Shown here piece by piece: positions 43,652 through 53,162 of a stretch of 64,000 nt of DNA; the first letter of the stretch is position 1; every line of letters begins with the position of its first letter. The notes under the pieces are model-generated. The model was not told the DNA's origin. It did not search any database and saw only the letters and a list, made by a program, of their open reading frames with translations. The stretch is from Phycisphaerales bacterium (GTDB lineage: Bacteria > Planctomycetota > Phycisphaerae > Phycisphaerales > UBA1924): assembly GCA_029260555.1 (NCBI GenBank), contig JAJDCZ010000042.1, positions 33,784 to 97,783 on the forward strand. Reading direction: 5' to 3'. The translations under genes and the position numbers were made by a program.

Positions 43652-44248
43652 ATGAATATCCAAATAAAAACCACCAGCTTACAATCCTATCAGATCATTC
43701 TCTACAACCGGGCACTCCATCCCGAGTTGTTTGACCTTAAAGCAAGGCGTGTCTTTGAGCGAGACCAGATGGAACTCGAAGCCTGGGTCATGCCAGGTCG
43801 GCATCTGCTCCGTTTTGAGCACCACAATCTGTGTGCCTGCGAACTCATCTGCCCTCTTGAGCGCACACTTCCCGAAACAGGGATCGTGGCGACCTGTCTG
43901 TGCGCAGGAGAACGCGATTATGAACATTTGTTTGAGCATCACGAGGTTCGATACCTCACCACAGTCCAGACCGAGACACTCTCAGATAATCTCTATCTGA
44001 TGACTTACCGTGAGATGCTCGAACATGCTCAAGAAGAGCCTGGCACGGTGCTTTATGAGTGGGTTGATGAGGCTGGCAAGTGCATGTCGCTTCTGGATGT
44101 GCAGACATACAAAGGCGAAATCCACGCCCAGTCCTACCACATGCAGGCCAGCTCAGGTGTGGTGCTTCGCACCCAGTCCATCTTCGAGTTGACCAGCGAG
44201 TCATCCGGAACATCTCGCATATCTGCCTCAAGTTCCTCGCTTGAATAG
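43652..44248 (+). CDS. DUF2617-like protein
   Basis: 198 residues. The N-terminal IILYNRALHPELFDLKARRVFE resembles the opening of DUF2617, a family I know mainly from planctomycetes (pattern around LHPELF). RHLLRFEHHNLCACEL and ERTLPETG follow. The last 40 residues are Ser-rich. No catalytic motif and no signal peptide; function unknown. It diverges from the HEAT-like gene across about 290 bp with no gene. The 296 bases between it and ileS also hold no gene that I can support. Confidence 0.6.
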   Translation: MNIQIKTTSLQSYQIILYNRALHPELFDLKARRVFERDQMELEAWVMPGRHLLRFEHHNLCACELICPLERTLPETGIVATCLCAGERDYEHLFEHHEVRYLTTVQTETLSDNLYLMTYREMLEHAQEEPGTVLYEWVDEAGKCMSLLDVQTYKGEIHAQSYHMQASSGVVLRTQSIFELTSESSGTSRISASSSSLE

Positions 44249-44544
44249 ACGAGCAAGAGAGCAGAGGTTGATCCACACTGGATTGCTGCGAAAGATTGCC
44301 TGATGCATTGTCTGGACAGATCAAATCTGATATCTCGGCTTGATACCCGAATTATCAAGCCCCGCTGAGGGCTGACTGGTCTTGTTGCACAATCTTGCAG
44401 GTTTGTGCCCAAGCTGCATGCTTTTCAGATCGGGGCTGAAGATCCATCTGGTCCGACCAGATTTTCGCATATCATCCGATTCAAATACACAACCAACCGA
44501 CACCCGGGCTGAATCAGACCTTGCGGGTGATGGAGTTTTCTGAC

Positions 44545-47500
44545 ATGACAGGCACACCCGCCACGCCCGAGCAATCCAAAAGCAGCAAAAACCGGTTCAA
44601 AAAGACATTGAACCTGCCCAAAACCAGTTTCCCCATGCGCGCCAATCTCGTCCAGAACGAACCTGGCTCACTCAAACGCTGGGATGCCATGGATCTCTAC
44701 AGCAAAACACGCGAGTTACACAAAGACCATGAACGATTCGTGTTCCATGATGGTCCGCCTTACGCCAATGGTTCAATCCACCTTGGTCATCTGATGAACA
44801 AGTGCCTCAAGGACTTTGTCGTCCGTTCACGCACCATGATGGATCAGGATTGCCCCTTCGTGCCAGGCTGGGATTGCCATGGCCTGCCCATCGAGCACAA
44901 GGTCATGACGGAGATGGTCGAATCCGGCAAAATCGACAAACTCAAATCGCTCGATGAAGACACACGGCGCATGGCGATCCGCAAAGCATGCAAAACCTAC
45001 GCAGCCAAGTTTCACAAACTGCACACCCAACAGTTCAACAAGCTCCTCACGCTGGCAGATTACAAGGATCCATACCTGACCATGACCCCAGCCTACGAAG
45101 GCGCGACGCTTGATGTTCTCGTCGCGTTGCTTGAGCAGGGGCTGGTGTACCGCGCCCTCAAGCCTGTCCACTGGTCAATCGCCAACGAAACCGCACTTGC
45201 TGAAGCTGAGCTTGAGTATGAAGACCGTGAGGATGTATCGGTGTTCGTTGATATGGAAGCGGTCGATGCAAGCAAGGTCTATGAAGCCTTTGGTCTGGAG
45301 GAACAATCACGCCCTGAGACTTCGCCCAGTTTCATGATCTGGACAACCACGCCCTGGACGCTCCCAGCCAACATGGCCATCGCGGTCCATGAACGCATCG
45401 AATATGCACTGGCGCGTATCGATGGCAATGTGTCGGTGCTGGCAGCTCAGCGCATCGAGGAAGTCGCCAGAATCGCTGGTGCAGAAGATGTCCAGGTGCT
45501 GGCAACCTGTTCGGGCAAGGCACTTCTGGGGCTTGCTTATGCCAGCCCTTTACGCTCAGACAAACCCGCACCCACCGACAACCAACCCGAAGGGTTCACC
45601 CCCGATCCGCACAAGGTATGGACGATCGTCCCTGCTGAATATGTCACCATCGAGGACGGCACCGGCCTGGTCCACACCGCGACCGGACATGGCGTAGATG
45701 ACTATCAGACCGGCCTGCGCGAAGGCTTGCCCGTCTACTGCCCCGTCCTGCCCGATGGCACCTACGACAACACCGTGCCTGACTGGCTCACAGGCGTTGA
45801 TGTCTTTAAAGCCAACACCATGGTCGTCGATCATCTTCGTGAATCCGGGCATCTGTTCTTTGATCACACCTTTACCCACAGCTACCCGCATGACTGGCGC
45901 TCCAAAACACCCGTGATCTTCCGCGCCACCGAACAGTGGTTCGTCAGCGTGGATCATTCTACAAAACGAGACAACCAGACGCTGCGCAATCTTGCGTTGG
46001 CATGCATCAAGAACGACGCTGAGACTGATGGCTATACCAAAACCGTCGGTTTTGTCCCGGAATGGGGGCAAAATCGAATGCGAGGCATGGTCGAATCACG
46101 CCCGGACTGGTGCGTTTCGCGCCAGCGCGCATGGGGCTTGCCAATCCCTGCATTTTTTACGCCCGATGGTGCAGCACTCTTGACGCCTGCATCAACACGC
46201 GCCGTGGCTGGTGTGGTTCGTGCCCAAGGCTCAGACGCATGGTTCCAGCTTGATCCCCAGGCTCTCCTGGCTGAATACGATGCAGCAGCAGACCCTGACG
46301 CGCCAACTGGTGTTGACATCACAACCCTGAGCAAAGGCCACGATATCTTTGATGTCTGGTTTGAATCCGGCTCAAGCTGGAACGCAGTGATGCGTGAACG
46401 CTCAGATGGCGCGGATTTTCCAGTCGACCTGTATCTGGAAGGCTCAGATCAACATCGAGGCTGGTTCCAGCTTTCCATGCTTACCAGCTTGGGAATGATG
46501 GGTACGCCGCCGTTTAAAACCATCCTGACACATGGGTTCATGGTGAAAAGAGACGGACGCAAGCTCTCAAAGAGTGCTGGCGATTCTGTGGAAGACCTGC
46601 TCAAGGAGTTTGGCGCTGATGTCCTTCGGCTATGGGTGTGCTCACTAAGTTACGAAAATGATGTCAAAGTTGACCACTCGTTCTTTGAAATGGCTGGCGA
46701 GCGCTATCGCAAGATCCGCAACACGCTGCGCTTCATGCTCAGCAATCTGGATGACTTTACGCCCAGTGACCCCGCTGCCAATAAATGCGATGGTCATTGT
46801 GTTGATCTGAAAACCATCGCCCCGACCTCTCTGGATGCATGGATCCTGGCTGAGTACCAAACGGTTGCCAGGCAAACGATAAAGGCTTATGCCAGTTACG
46901 ACTTCCAGGGCGCCCATCGACTGCTCTACAACTTTTGCAACGATGCACTCAGTTCAGTCTACCTGGCAGCGGTCAAGGATCGGCTGTATTGCGATCGGTC
47001 TGATGCACCACGCCGACGCACTACTCAAACGGTGCTCTTTGAACTGACCGATGGTTTGAGCCGGCTCCTGGCACCAGTTTTATGTCACACCGCGGATGAA
47101 ACGCACCGTGCGCTCTGGAAAACAGACCCAAAGGATCCGAGCCGATGTGTGCATCTGTGTTCATTCATCGAATCGTTCAGCGTAAAGGCATCTGAGAACT
47201 GGCCCAAGGCTATGCAGGTGCGAGATCAGGCTCTGGCAGCACTTGAATCAGCCCGCGCTAGTGTTGAACAGGGTGGCATGGGCGTTGAAAACCCGCTGGA
47301 TGCAGGCGTGGTGCTGCCGGATTTGCAAGGCGTGCTTGGCAACTTTGATGCGACAGATCTGGCTGATCTCCTGGGTGTAAGCCGCGTACAGCTTGACCCG
47401 GCTGCGACAGAGGTTGCCATTCAGGATCTGCGCGATGAGCCTCGCTGTGAACGGTCGTGGAAACGCGATGGCACAGTGAAGACCTACGAACTCCAAGGCT

Positions 47501-47550
47501 CGCCGTGTCAACTCAGCCTGCGTGATGCTGAAGCAGTTGGTCTGGCATAA
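44545..47550 (+). CDS. ileS: Isoleucyl-tRNA synthetase
   Basis: About 1001 residues, class I. The HIGH-type motif is NGSIHLGHLMNKCLKDF after FHDGPPYA; the editing domain includes WTTTPWTLPANMAIA and HGVDDYQTG; the KMSKS loop is KRDGRKLSKSAGD; the anticodon-binding domain follows. The C-terminal end PRCERSWKRDGTV and SPCQLSLRDAEA matches the zinc-ribbon place, but two of the four cysteines are serine. The ATG at 44545 has GGAG nine bases upstream; an ATG at 44530 is possible. Confidence 0.95.
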   Translation: MTGTPATPEQSKSSKNRFKKTLNLPKTSFPMRANLVQNEPGSLKRWDAMDLYSKTRELHKDHERFVFHDGPPYANGSIHLGHLMNKCLKDFVVRSRTMMDQDCPFVPGWDCHGLPIEHKVMTEMVESGKIDKLKSLDEDTRRMAIRKACKTYAAKFHKLHTQQFNKLLTLADYKDPYLTMTPAYEGATLDVLVALLEQGLVYRALKPVHWSIANETALAEAELEYEDREDVSVFVDMEAVDASKVYEAFGLEEQSRPETSPSFMIWTTTPWTLPANMAIAVHERIEYALARIDGNVSVLAAQRIEEVARIAGAEDVQVLATCSGKALLGLAYASPLRSDKPAPTDNQPEGFTPDPHKVWTIVPAEYVTIEDGTGLVHTATGHGVDDYQTGLREGLPVYCPVLPDGTYDNTVPDWLTGVDVFKANTMVVDHLRESGHLFFDHTFTHSYPHDWRSKTPVIFRATEQWFVSVDHSTKRDNQTLRNLALACIKNDAETDGYTKTVGFVPEWGQNRMRGMVESRPDWCVSRQRAWGLPIPAFFTPDGAALLTPASTRAVAGVVRAQGSDAWFQLDPQALLAEYDAAADPDAPTGVDITTLSKGHDIFDVWFESGSSWNAVMRERSDGADFPVDLYLEGSDQHRGWFQLSMLTSLGMMGTPPFKTILTHGFMVKRDGRKLSKSAGDSVEDLLKEFGADVLRLWVCSLSYENDVKVDHSFFEMAGERYRKIRNTLRFMLSNLDDFTPSDPAANKCDGHCVDLKTIAPTSLDAWILAEYQTVARQTIKAYASYDFQGAHRLLYNFCNDALSSVYLAAVKDRLYCDRSDAPRRRTTQTVLFELTDGLSRLLAPVLCHTADETHRALWKTDPKDPSRCVHLCSFIESFSVKASENWPKAMQVRDQALAALESARASVEQGGMGVENPLDAGVVLPDLQGVLGNFDATDLADLLGVSRVQLDPAATEVAIQDLRDEPRCERSWKRDGTVKTYELQGSPCQLSLRDAEAVGLA

Positions 47551-47560
47551 TTGGGATCTG

Positions 47561-48433
47561 CTAGCCGATACCCAGCATCTTGCTCATGATTTTTACGCCC
47601 TGGACCAGCGTCATCCTGGGCGGGTTTGATGCGTTATGCCTCAGCACCATGATGGTGACATCATCGTCGAGCTGCTCTGCTCCACTCTGCGCCAAGACCG
47701 CCTGATAGATTTCCTGGGCCATGATCACCGGGTTTGCTGAGTCAATACCTTCGATGACCTTCATCAGCCCATCGGTGCCAAGTTGCGAGCCATCTGATCC
47801 AACTGCTTCGATCAACGAATCCGTGTAAAATATCACAACATCACCACGCGAAAGACCAACCGCAATCTGATGGTAACTCGTAGGCTCAACCACACCCAGA
47901 GGCAGGTCCGCCACGCCAGACTCTTCGGTCAGTGCTCCGGGTGTCGATGCATCCAGCACTGTCCATTTGTTGTTTTTCGTATTCAACCACAACGGCAATG
48001 GATGACCCGCATTACATAAAATCAGGTGATCCGTCGGCGCAAAGTAAGTCGCTATCGCCGCGGTTGCAAATCGCCCTTCCTGATTAAGCTTGCCAAACTC
48101 CTTGTTCAATGCCTTGACCATCTTTGTCTGATTGGCGGTCGAGATATGCTTGCGCATCAGCTTCCGCAGGGTCAAGGCGAGGTCTGACACCGTATCGCCA
48201 TGACCCGCAACATCAACAACAGCAAACCGCGAGACCCGCCCAGCACCACACCGCGAAGCATACAGAATGTCGCCACCACTTAGATTTTGTTCATACGGGA
48301 TCGCCAGTGCAGCCACATCAAGCCCGGGCACCGAGATCATGTCACACATTGGCCCGTTACCGCCCCACACTTCCAGGCAGTCCAGCTCCACCGGCAACTC
48401 AGCTTCTTTTTGTGTTGGCTGCGTGTCTGACAT
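47561..48433 (-). CDS. SpoIIE/RsbU-type PP2C phosphatase
   Basis: About 290 residues. A serine phosphatase of the PP2C SpoIIE group: GGDILYASRCGAGRVSRFAVVDVAGHG carries the metal-binding Asp, then FATAAIATYFAPTDHLILCNAGHPLPL, GDVVIFYTDSLIEA and LDDDVTIMVLR with later Asp ligands. Such enzymes act on anti-sigma-factor antagonists (STAS) in partner-switching systems. No STAS or kinase gene is next to it and no sensor domain is fused. Its start at 48433 is preferred to 48466. It converges with ileS. Confidence 0.9.
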   Translation of the reverse strand: MSDTQPTQKEAELPVELDCLEVWGGNGPMCDMISVPGLDVAALAIPYEQNLSGGDILYASRCGAGRVSRFAVVDVAGHGDTVSDLALTLRKLMRKHISTANQTKMVKALNKEFGKLNQEGRFATAAIATYFAPTDHLILCNAGHPLPLWLNTKNNKWTVLDASTPGALTEESGVADLPLGVVEPTSYHQIAVGLSRGDVVIFYTDSLIEAVGSDGSQLGTDGLMKVIEGIDSANPVIMAQEIYQAVLAQSGAEQLDDDVTIMVLRHNASNPPRMTLVQGVKIMSKMLGIG

Positions 48434-48617
48434 CAGCTCATTCCCCAGCCTGAAATTAACTGCCAAGCCCCACCAAACTCAGCAACCCGGAACCCTCAGT
48501 TATTCCATAGCACTCGACAATTCCTTCACCTGCCTCAGCCAGTTCGTTCTTTGAACATAAAAAGTACCTCCAGCTCCTGCTCACTGCACCTGAACTATCT
48601 TGGCCTACCATCGATCA

Positions 48618-49631
48618 ATGTCCAGCAAGCACGATCACACCACAGCACGATCTGTCAGCTTTGATCAAGTCAAAGAGGCTCATCATCGCATAACAAACCT
48701 GGTGCATCAAACACCCGTTTTGACCAGTACTCAGCTTGATCATCTTGCTGGTGCCCACCTCTTTTTCAAGTGCGAGAACTTTCAGCGGGCTGGCGCTTTC
48801 AAGTTTCGTGGTGCCTGCAACGCGCTGATTCAGCTCAAAGCCCGCGTCTCTGATGCTCGCGTGCTGGCGTACTCATCGGGCAACCATGCACAGGCTGTTG
48901 CGCTGGCTTCTTCGCTCTTTGAGATCCCCGCAACGCTTGTCATGCCTGAAAACGCGCCCAGCACCAAGGCCGATGCGGTGCGTCATTACATCAAAAACAC
49001 GCCTTCGACGCTTATCCAGTACGACCCCCAGCAGGTTCAACGCGAGCAGCTTGCACAAAAAATCGCTGAGGAACAATCGCTCACTATCATCCCGCCTTAC
49101 GACCACCCGGACATCATCGCAGGCCAAGGCACCGCAGCTCTTGAACTCTTTGAACAAGTCCAGCACCTTGATGCCCTCTTCGTCCCCTGTGGCGGCGGCG
49201 GCCTGCTCGCAGGATGCGCCATCGTCGCAAGCACCTTGTGCTCCAACTGCCGAGTCATCGGCGTCGAACCCGCCCTTGCAGATGATGCCACTCGCACCTT
49301 CCACACCGGCAAACTACACACCGTCCACAACCCCCCCACCATCGCAGACGGGGCACGCACACCCAGTCTGGGTCAGTTCACACGACCCATTATCCTTGAT
49401 CTTGTTCACGACATGGTCACCGTGACTGATGATCAACTTCGCCACGCCATGCATCTTGTCATGCAGCGCATGAAAACCATCATCGAACCCACCGCAGCCT
49501 TGCCCGTCGCGGCTGCTCTTGCACGCCTGGGCATTGACGACCTGCCCGCTGACGCCCGCATCGGTCTGCTCATCAGTGGCGGCAACATCGACCTCCCCCT
49601 TCTCAACACACTCACCCAATCCACGCCATGA
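48618..49631 (+). CDS. Threonine dehydratase/serine racemase-type PLP enzyme
   Basis: About 337 residues. Fold type II PLP enzyme: the lysine in FKFRGACNAL is the Schiff-base site, SSGNHAQAVALAS binds phosphate, PCGGGGLLAGCA is the glycine-rich loop, and LISGGNIDL closes it. It lacks the C-terminal ACT domain of biosynthetic IlvA, so it fits the short catabolic threonine/serine dehydratase or serine racemase group. I chose the ATG at 48618 (MSSKHDHTT) over a TTG at 48600. It overlaps tag by 4 nt (ATGA). Confidence 0.88.
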   Translation: MSSKHDHTTARSVSFDQVKEAHHRITNLVHQTPVLTSTQLDHLAGAHLFFKCENFQRAGAFKFRGACNALIQLKARVSDARVLAYSSGNHAQAVALASSLFEIPATLVMPENAPSTKADAVRHYIKNTPSTLIQYDPQQVQREQLAQKIAEEQSLTIIPPYDHPDIIAGQGTAALELFEQVQHLDALFVPCGGGGLLAGCAIVASTLCSNCRVIGVEPALADDATRTFHTGKLHTVHNPPTIADGARTPSLGQFTRPIILDLVHDMVTVTDDQLRHAMHLVMQRMKTIIEPTAALPVAAALARLGIDDLPADARIGLLISGGNIDLPLLNTLTQSTP

Positions 49632-50206
49632 CAACAAACAATAATCCAACTCGTTGTGAATGGTGCCTCTCTGATCCACTCTACATCGAGTATCACGACA
49701 AGCACTGGGGTGTGCCGGTTCATGATGATCAGGAACTCTTCGCCATGCTGTGCCTGGAAGGTGCTCAGGCAGGCCTGAGCTGGATCACGATTTTGAAAAA
49801 AATGCCTCATTATCGCCTGGTTTTTCACGATTTTGAGATTCAGACCTGCACCAAACTCAATGATGACCAACTCAATGCGCTGCTGACCGACCCCGGTATT
49901 GTGCGTAATCGCTTGAAGGTGTTTTCTGTGCGCAAAAACGCACAAGCCGCACTCAGGATAATCAGGGACCAAGGCTCACTCAGCACATTTCTCTGGTCAT
50001 TCGTTCAGCACAAGACCATTGTTAATAACTGGAAATCGCTCAGCCAGTGTCCTGCGAGCACGCCTGAATCTGATGCCATGAGTAAAGCTTTGAAAAAAGC
50101 TGGCATGAGCTTTACAGGCTCCACCATCTGCTACGCCTTTATGCAGTCTACAGGCATGGTTAATGATCACATGGTTGATTGTTACCGCTGGTCCGAGCTG
50201 AAATGA
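49628..50206 (+). CDS. tag: DNA-3-methyladenine glycosylase I
   Basis: 192 residues. Removes 3-methyladenine from DNA. The N-terminal CEWCLSDPLYIEYHDKHWGVP has C10 and H23, and the C-terminal NDHMVDC has the matching His and Cys, the zinc site of Tag. LEGAQAGLSWITILKK is the core helix. Its ATG overlaps the stop of the dehydratase gene, so the two are co-translated, although their functions do not seem linked. It converges with aroA. Confidence 0.94.
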   Translation: MTTNNNPTRCEWCLSDPLYIEYHDKHWGVPVHDDQELFAMLCLEGAQAGLSWITILKKMPHYRLVFHDFEIQTCTKLNDDQLNALLTDPGIVRNRLKVFSVRKNAQAALRIIRDQGSLSTFLWSFVQHKTIVNNWKSLSQCPASTPESDAMSKALKKAGMSFTGSTICYAFMQSTGMVNDHMVDCYRWSELK

Positions 50207-50216
50207 GTTTGACTAT

Positions 50217-51656
50217 TCAAAGCTGAAAAAGCTTTGCAAAATCACGCCAGTAAGTCGGGTAGGTCTTTGCAACGCACGCAGGATCATTGATGCTTACGCG
50301 GGGGCGGCGCAGGCCGATGAGTGAAAGTGCCATAGCCATGCGATGGTCGTCGTATGTGTCAAACTCGACAGCCTGAACATTAGGCGAGCAATCAACCCCT
50401 CCATCTGGAGGACAGATTCTGATTGTGCCATCATCGTTACCGACTCGGGTTTCCACCTCTACACCGATCCTGGCAAACTCGTTGACCATCGCCTGGATGC
50501 GATCGCACTCCTTGTCTCGAAGTGTTGCCAGTCCTCGCAAAATCGAAGACCCCTTTGCAAAGCACATCACCGCACCCAGCGTCATGGCCGCATCAGGCAT
50601 CTCTGAAAGATCCGCCAATACCGGCTGAATCTCTCGACTACCCGTACACAACACCCCGCCTGCAGGCGTTTTTTCGACCTTGGTGCCGCACCATTCCAAA
50701 AGCGTTCCAAACCGTGCATCACCTTGCAACGAATGGGCCAGATCGCACACTTCCACGCTCAGATGCTCAAACATTGCCGCCGCAGCCAGGAAATAAGTGG
50801 CAGAACTGGCATCCGGCTCAACCTTGTATTCAAAGCTTTCCAGCACAGGCGTCGCCATCGACACTCGAAGCAATCGGTAGTCACTTGCCACTCGTACACG
50901 GGCACCGATCTGATCCAGAAGCCCCACCGTCATGGCAATATAGCTCGGACTCGTCACTGTGCCTTGCAGATGAATCGTCAACCCGCCAGGCAACCAGGGT
51001 CCAATCAAAAGCAGCGCCGAGATGAACTGGCTTGACCGTGTGGGTGGAATCGTCAGATCGATCCCGCCTTGGGCATGATTTGTGGTTCCTTGCTGAGTCT
51101 CGGCTCCATCTGTCAGCTTCAGTCTGACGATTGGCTCAACACACATAGGCACAAACCCTGGCTCATTCAGGTACGACACACCAGCTCCGAGCTGGGTGAT
51201 GAGATCGCCGAGTTCTGCGATGGGTCTTTGCCGCATCCGATCGTTGCCATCAATCGTGACAGGGTTCGTTGCCAGGACACTCGAAGCTGCCAAAAACCGT
51301 GTTGCGGTTCCCGCATTGTTCAAGTTGAGTGTGACGCCACCATTTGGCACGCACCAGCGCCCAGCGACGCCTTGCACTTTGGCATCGCCCTGAGGCGAAA
51401 TACTGACCTTTGCCCCCAGCTGACCCAGCGCAACGATCATCTGCCTGGCATCATCCGCATCCAGCAAGGGTTGACGCAAAAACGACTCGCCCTGGGCCAG
51501 CCCTGCAAGAAGCAAGGCGCGATTGGTCAAGCTCTTTGACCCCGGAGTGCGAATCGTGAGTTTTTTACCTTTGGGGCGCACCTGATTCAGCACCGGGATC
51601 GGGAGCGGGTTTGGGAGCGACTCGAGCGGGCTGTCAAAGACTCCAGAGTCACACAT
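50217..51656 (-). CDS. aroA: 3-phosphoshikimate 1-carboxyvinyltransferase (EPSP synthase)
   Basis: 479 residues; sixth step of the shikimate pathway. Motifs: PGSKSLTNRALLLAGLA (substrate binding), NLNNAGTATRFLAA (the LxNxGTxxR block), TRSSQFISALL, LSEMPDAAMTLGAV (catalytic Asp), LATLRDKECDRI where most families read LRxKESDR, and TYDDHRMAMALSL. It is slightly longer than usual at the N-terminus (about 25 residues). The PEP-binding loop NAGT with alanine instead of glycine is of interest for inhibitor response. It lies 86 nt downstream of groES on the same strand. Confidence 0.94.
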   Translation of the reverse strand: MCDSGVFDSPLESLPNPLPIPVLNQVRPKGKKLTIRTPGSKSLTNRALLLAGLAQGESFLRQPLLDADDARQMIVALGQLGAKVSISPQGDAKVQGVAGRWCVPNGGVTLNLNNAGTATRFLAASSVLATNPVTIDGNDRMRQRPIAELGDLITQLGAGVSYLNEPGFVPMCVEPIVRLKLTDGAETQQGTTNHAQGGIDLTIPPTRSSQFISALLLIGPWLPGGLTIHLQGTVTSPSYIAMTVGLLDQIGARVRVASDYRLLRVSMATPVLESFEYKVEPDASSATYFLAAAAMFEHLSVEVCDLAHSLQGDARFGTLLEWCGTKVEKTPAGGVLCTGSREIQPVLADLSEMPDAAMTLGAVMCFAKGSSILRGLATLRDKECDRIQAMVNEFARIGVEVETRVGNDDGTIRICPPDGGVDCSPNVQAVEFDTYDDHRMAMALSLIGLRRPRVSINDPACVAKTYPTYWRDFAKLFQL

Positions 51657-51742
51657 AACCGATCCGACGCATGAAAAGTAAATCCATTAGCACCCTGTGG
51701 ATCAGCAAATCCTCATAGCTGAAGCTCCAGTTTGGGCTGATC

Positions 51743-52096
51743 TCAGCCTTCTTTGGACTCAGACTTGCGAAAAACCGCGACCACATCATCGATTGGAACA
51801 ACAAAAAGACGATTGTCACCTTCAAAGTCAACGGGAATCGCATGCTTGGGATTAAAGAGCACCCGGTCATACTGACGAATCGGATAATCGTCGTCGTTTT
51901 CAACAAATGTGGACACCGCGATGATTCGGCCCGTCAGCGTGGGAATCTCGATCTTGTCGGGCAGGTGAATCCCCGATTTAGTCTGCTTTTTGTCCTCATC
52001 CTTGCGAATAAGCACACGATCGCCAATCGGCTCGACAATTTCAAGCGTTACGGGCTTTGAGGAGCGTGAGGAGCGATTGGGACGATCAGTAGCCAT
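51743..52096 (-). CDS. groES: GroES-type co-chaperonin, lone copy
   Basis: About 117 residues from the ATG at 52096. The Cpn10 fold is visible: EIVEPIGDRVLIRKDEDKKQT, the mobile loop KSGIHLPDK, TGRIIAVS, YPIRQYDRVLFNP and LFVVPIDDVVAVF. It is longer than standard GroES (about 97) with a basic N-terminal extension and a changed C-terminus. No groEL gene adjoins it, so it is probably a secondary copy. Confidence 0.85.
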   Translation of the reverse strand: MATDRPNRSSRSSKPVTLEIVEPIGDRVLIRKDEDKKQTKSGIHLPDKIEIPTLTGRIIAVSTFVENDDDYPIRQYDRVLFNPKHAIPVDFEGDNRLFVVPIDDVVAVFRKSESKEG

Positions 52097-52176
52097 AGAC
52101 AGCAGTGTAGGTATGGTTGGGCTGAAAGTCTGAGGGAAACCAATTCCCGTGAGATCTATTCCAGACACTGCCAGTT

Positions 52177-52809
52177 TCAGCGACGACGACGACCAGCGAC
52201 CAGACCACCAAGGCTGAGCAGTGCCAGTGAAGCGGGTGCGGGAACGACATTAATGTCGATGGAGCCATCAATAAAGCTCTGTGTGGAGGGAATGCCAAAG
52301 AAGGCAACCTGTGAATCCGTAAACTGAGTCACAATAGTACGAAGACCCGGTGTGCTACCCGCGGTAAATGACATGCGGAAGAACTCGATGGTAGGTGAAG
52401 GATCCGGGTTGCCGCCCAGGATAGCGGGAATGGTGGCGTGATCGATAGAACTGCCAGCGCCACTACCAACAAGAACATTACCGACCATGGAGTAATTTAT
52501 AACCGGGGGTTTGTTGCGGAGACCAGTGAAGGTACCGTTAGGAATACGGCCGAGATAGTCAGTCTCTGTATCACCAGCGGTATCAGCAGCAAAGGCTAAA
52601 CCATCAGTGAAGCCATCAATACGAATATTGAACTTTCCGCCAGCATAGAAATCGCCAAGGTGAGTGGCGAAAAGACCCAAGGTGACAGTTTCGCCGGGAT
52701 TGAGCGTGGCTGAGCCAGAAACCACAGCCCAGCTATAGACGACCTCTGCATTTGCAGCCGCAACAAGTCCAGAGAACACAACAATTGCAGCAATACCAGA
52801 TTTTACCAT
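52177..52809 (-). CDS. PEP-CTERM-type secreted protein, paralogue 1
   Basis: 210 residues. Signal peptide (KSGIAAIVVFSGLVAAANA), a beta-rich body (VVSGSATLNPGETVTLGLF, FYAGGKFNIRIDGF) and the tail VPAPASLALLSLGGL then AGRRRR, a variant of the PEP-CTERM sorting signal read by exosortases. AAGGAG lies eight bases before the ATG. It differs most of the three paralogues (for example SLGG instead of GLGG). Unlike the other two it has no terminator hairpin after it. Confidence 0.85.
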   Translation of the reverse strand: MVKSGIAAIVVFSGLVAAANAEVVYSWAVVSGSATLNPGETVTLGLFATHLGDFYAGGKFNIRIDGFTDGLAFAADTAGDTETDYLGRIPNGTFTGLRNKPPVINYSMVGNVLVGSGAGSSIDHATIPAILGGNPDPSPTIEFFRMSFTAGSTPGLRTIVTQFTDSQVAFFGIPSTQSFIDGSIDINVVPAPASLALLSLGGLVAGRRRR

Positions 52810-53162
52810 TTCAGGACTCCTTCTGGTCTTGTCTCATTTCAGGTGTTGTATGTTCGGGGTTATGAATCCCTGTTTCCAAACCAACGACTGGCCGCACATT
52901 CTCAAATTAAAACACAAATCAGATCTGTTGTCTGTGAGTTACGAACATCGCCTCAGATCTGCTTATTCCGCTTATCTGTAAAATGAGCCGCATTGTACAG
53001 ACCCAAAGGCATTTGCAAGATTGTGATCCCAGATCGCTTCAGGAGTGCCGAATGGAATATATCTCATGCAGTGCGCTGACTCAGTACATAGAAAAAACCC
53101 CGTCCGAGTCATCGGACGGGGTTCTATTTGTATTCCAGATCAACCGTAAGGTTGAATCAGAT
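52810..53162. other. Intergenic region between paralogues 1 and 2
   Basis: No gene seen. It holds the ribosome-binding site and presumably the promoter of paralogue 1 at its left side and the terminator of paralogue 2 at 53096-53123. Confidence 0.5.
53090..53123 (-). terminator. Terminator of paralogue 2
   Basis: Perfect 12-base arms at 53096-53107 and 53112-53123 with a 4-base loop; on the minus strand followed by a T-run (rc of 53092-53097). It is nearly the same sequence as the terminator of paralogue 3. Confidence 0.9.
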
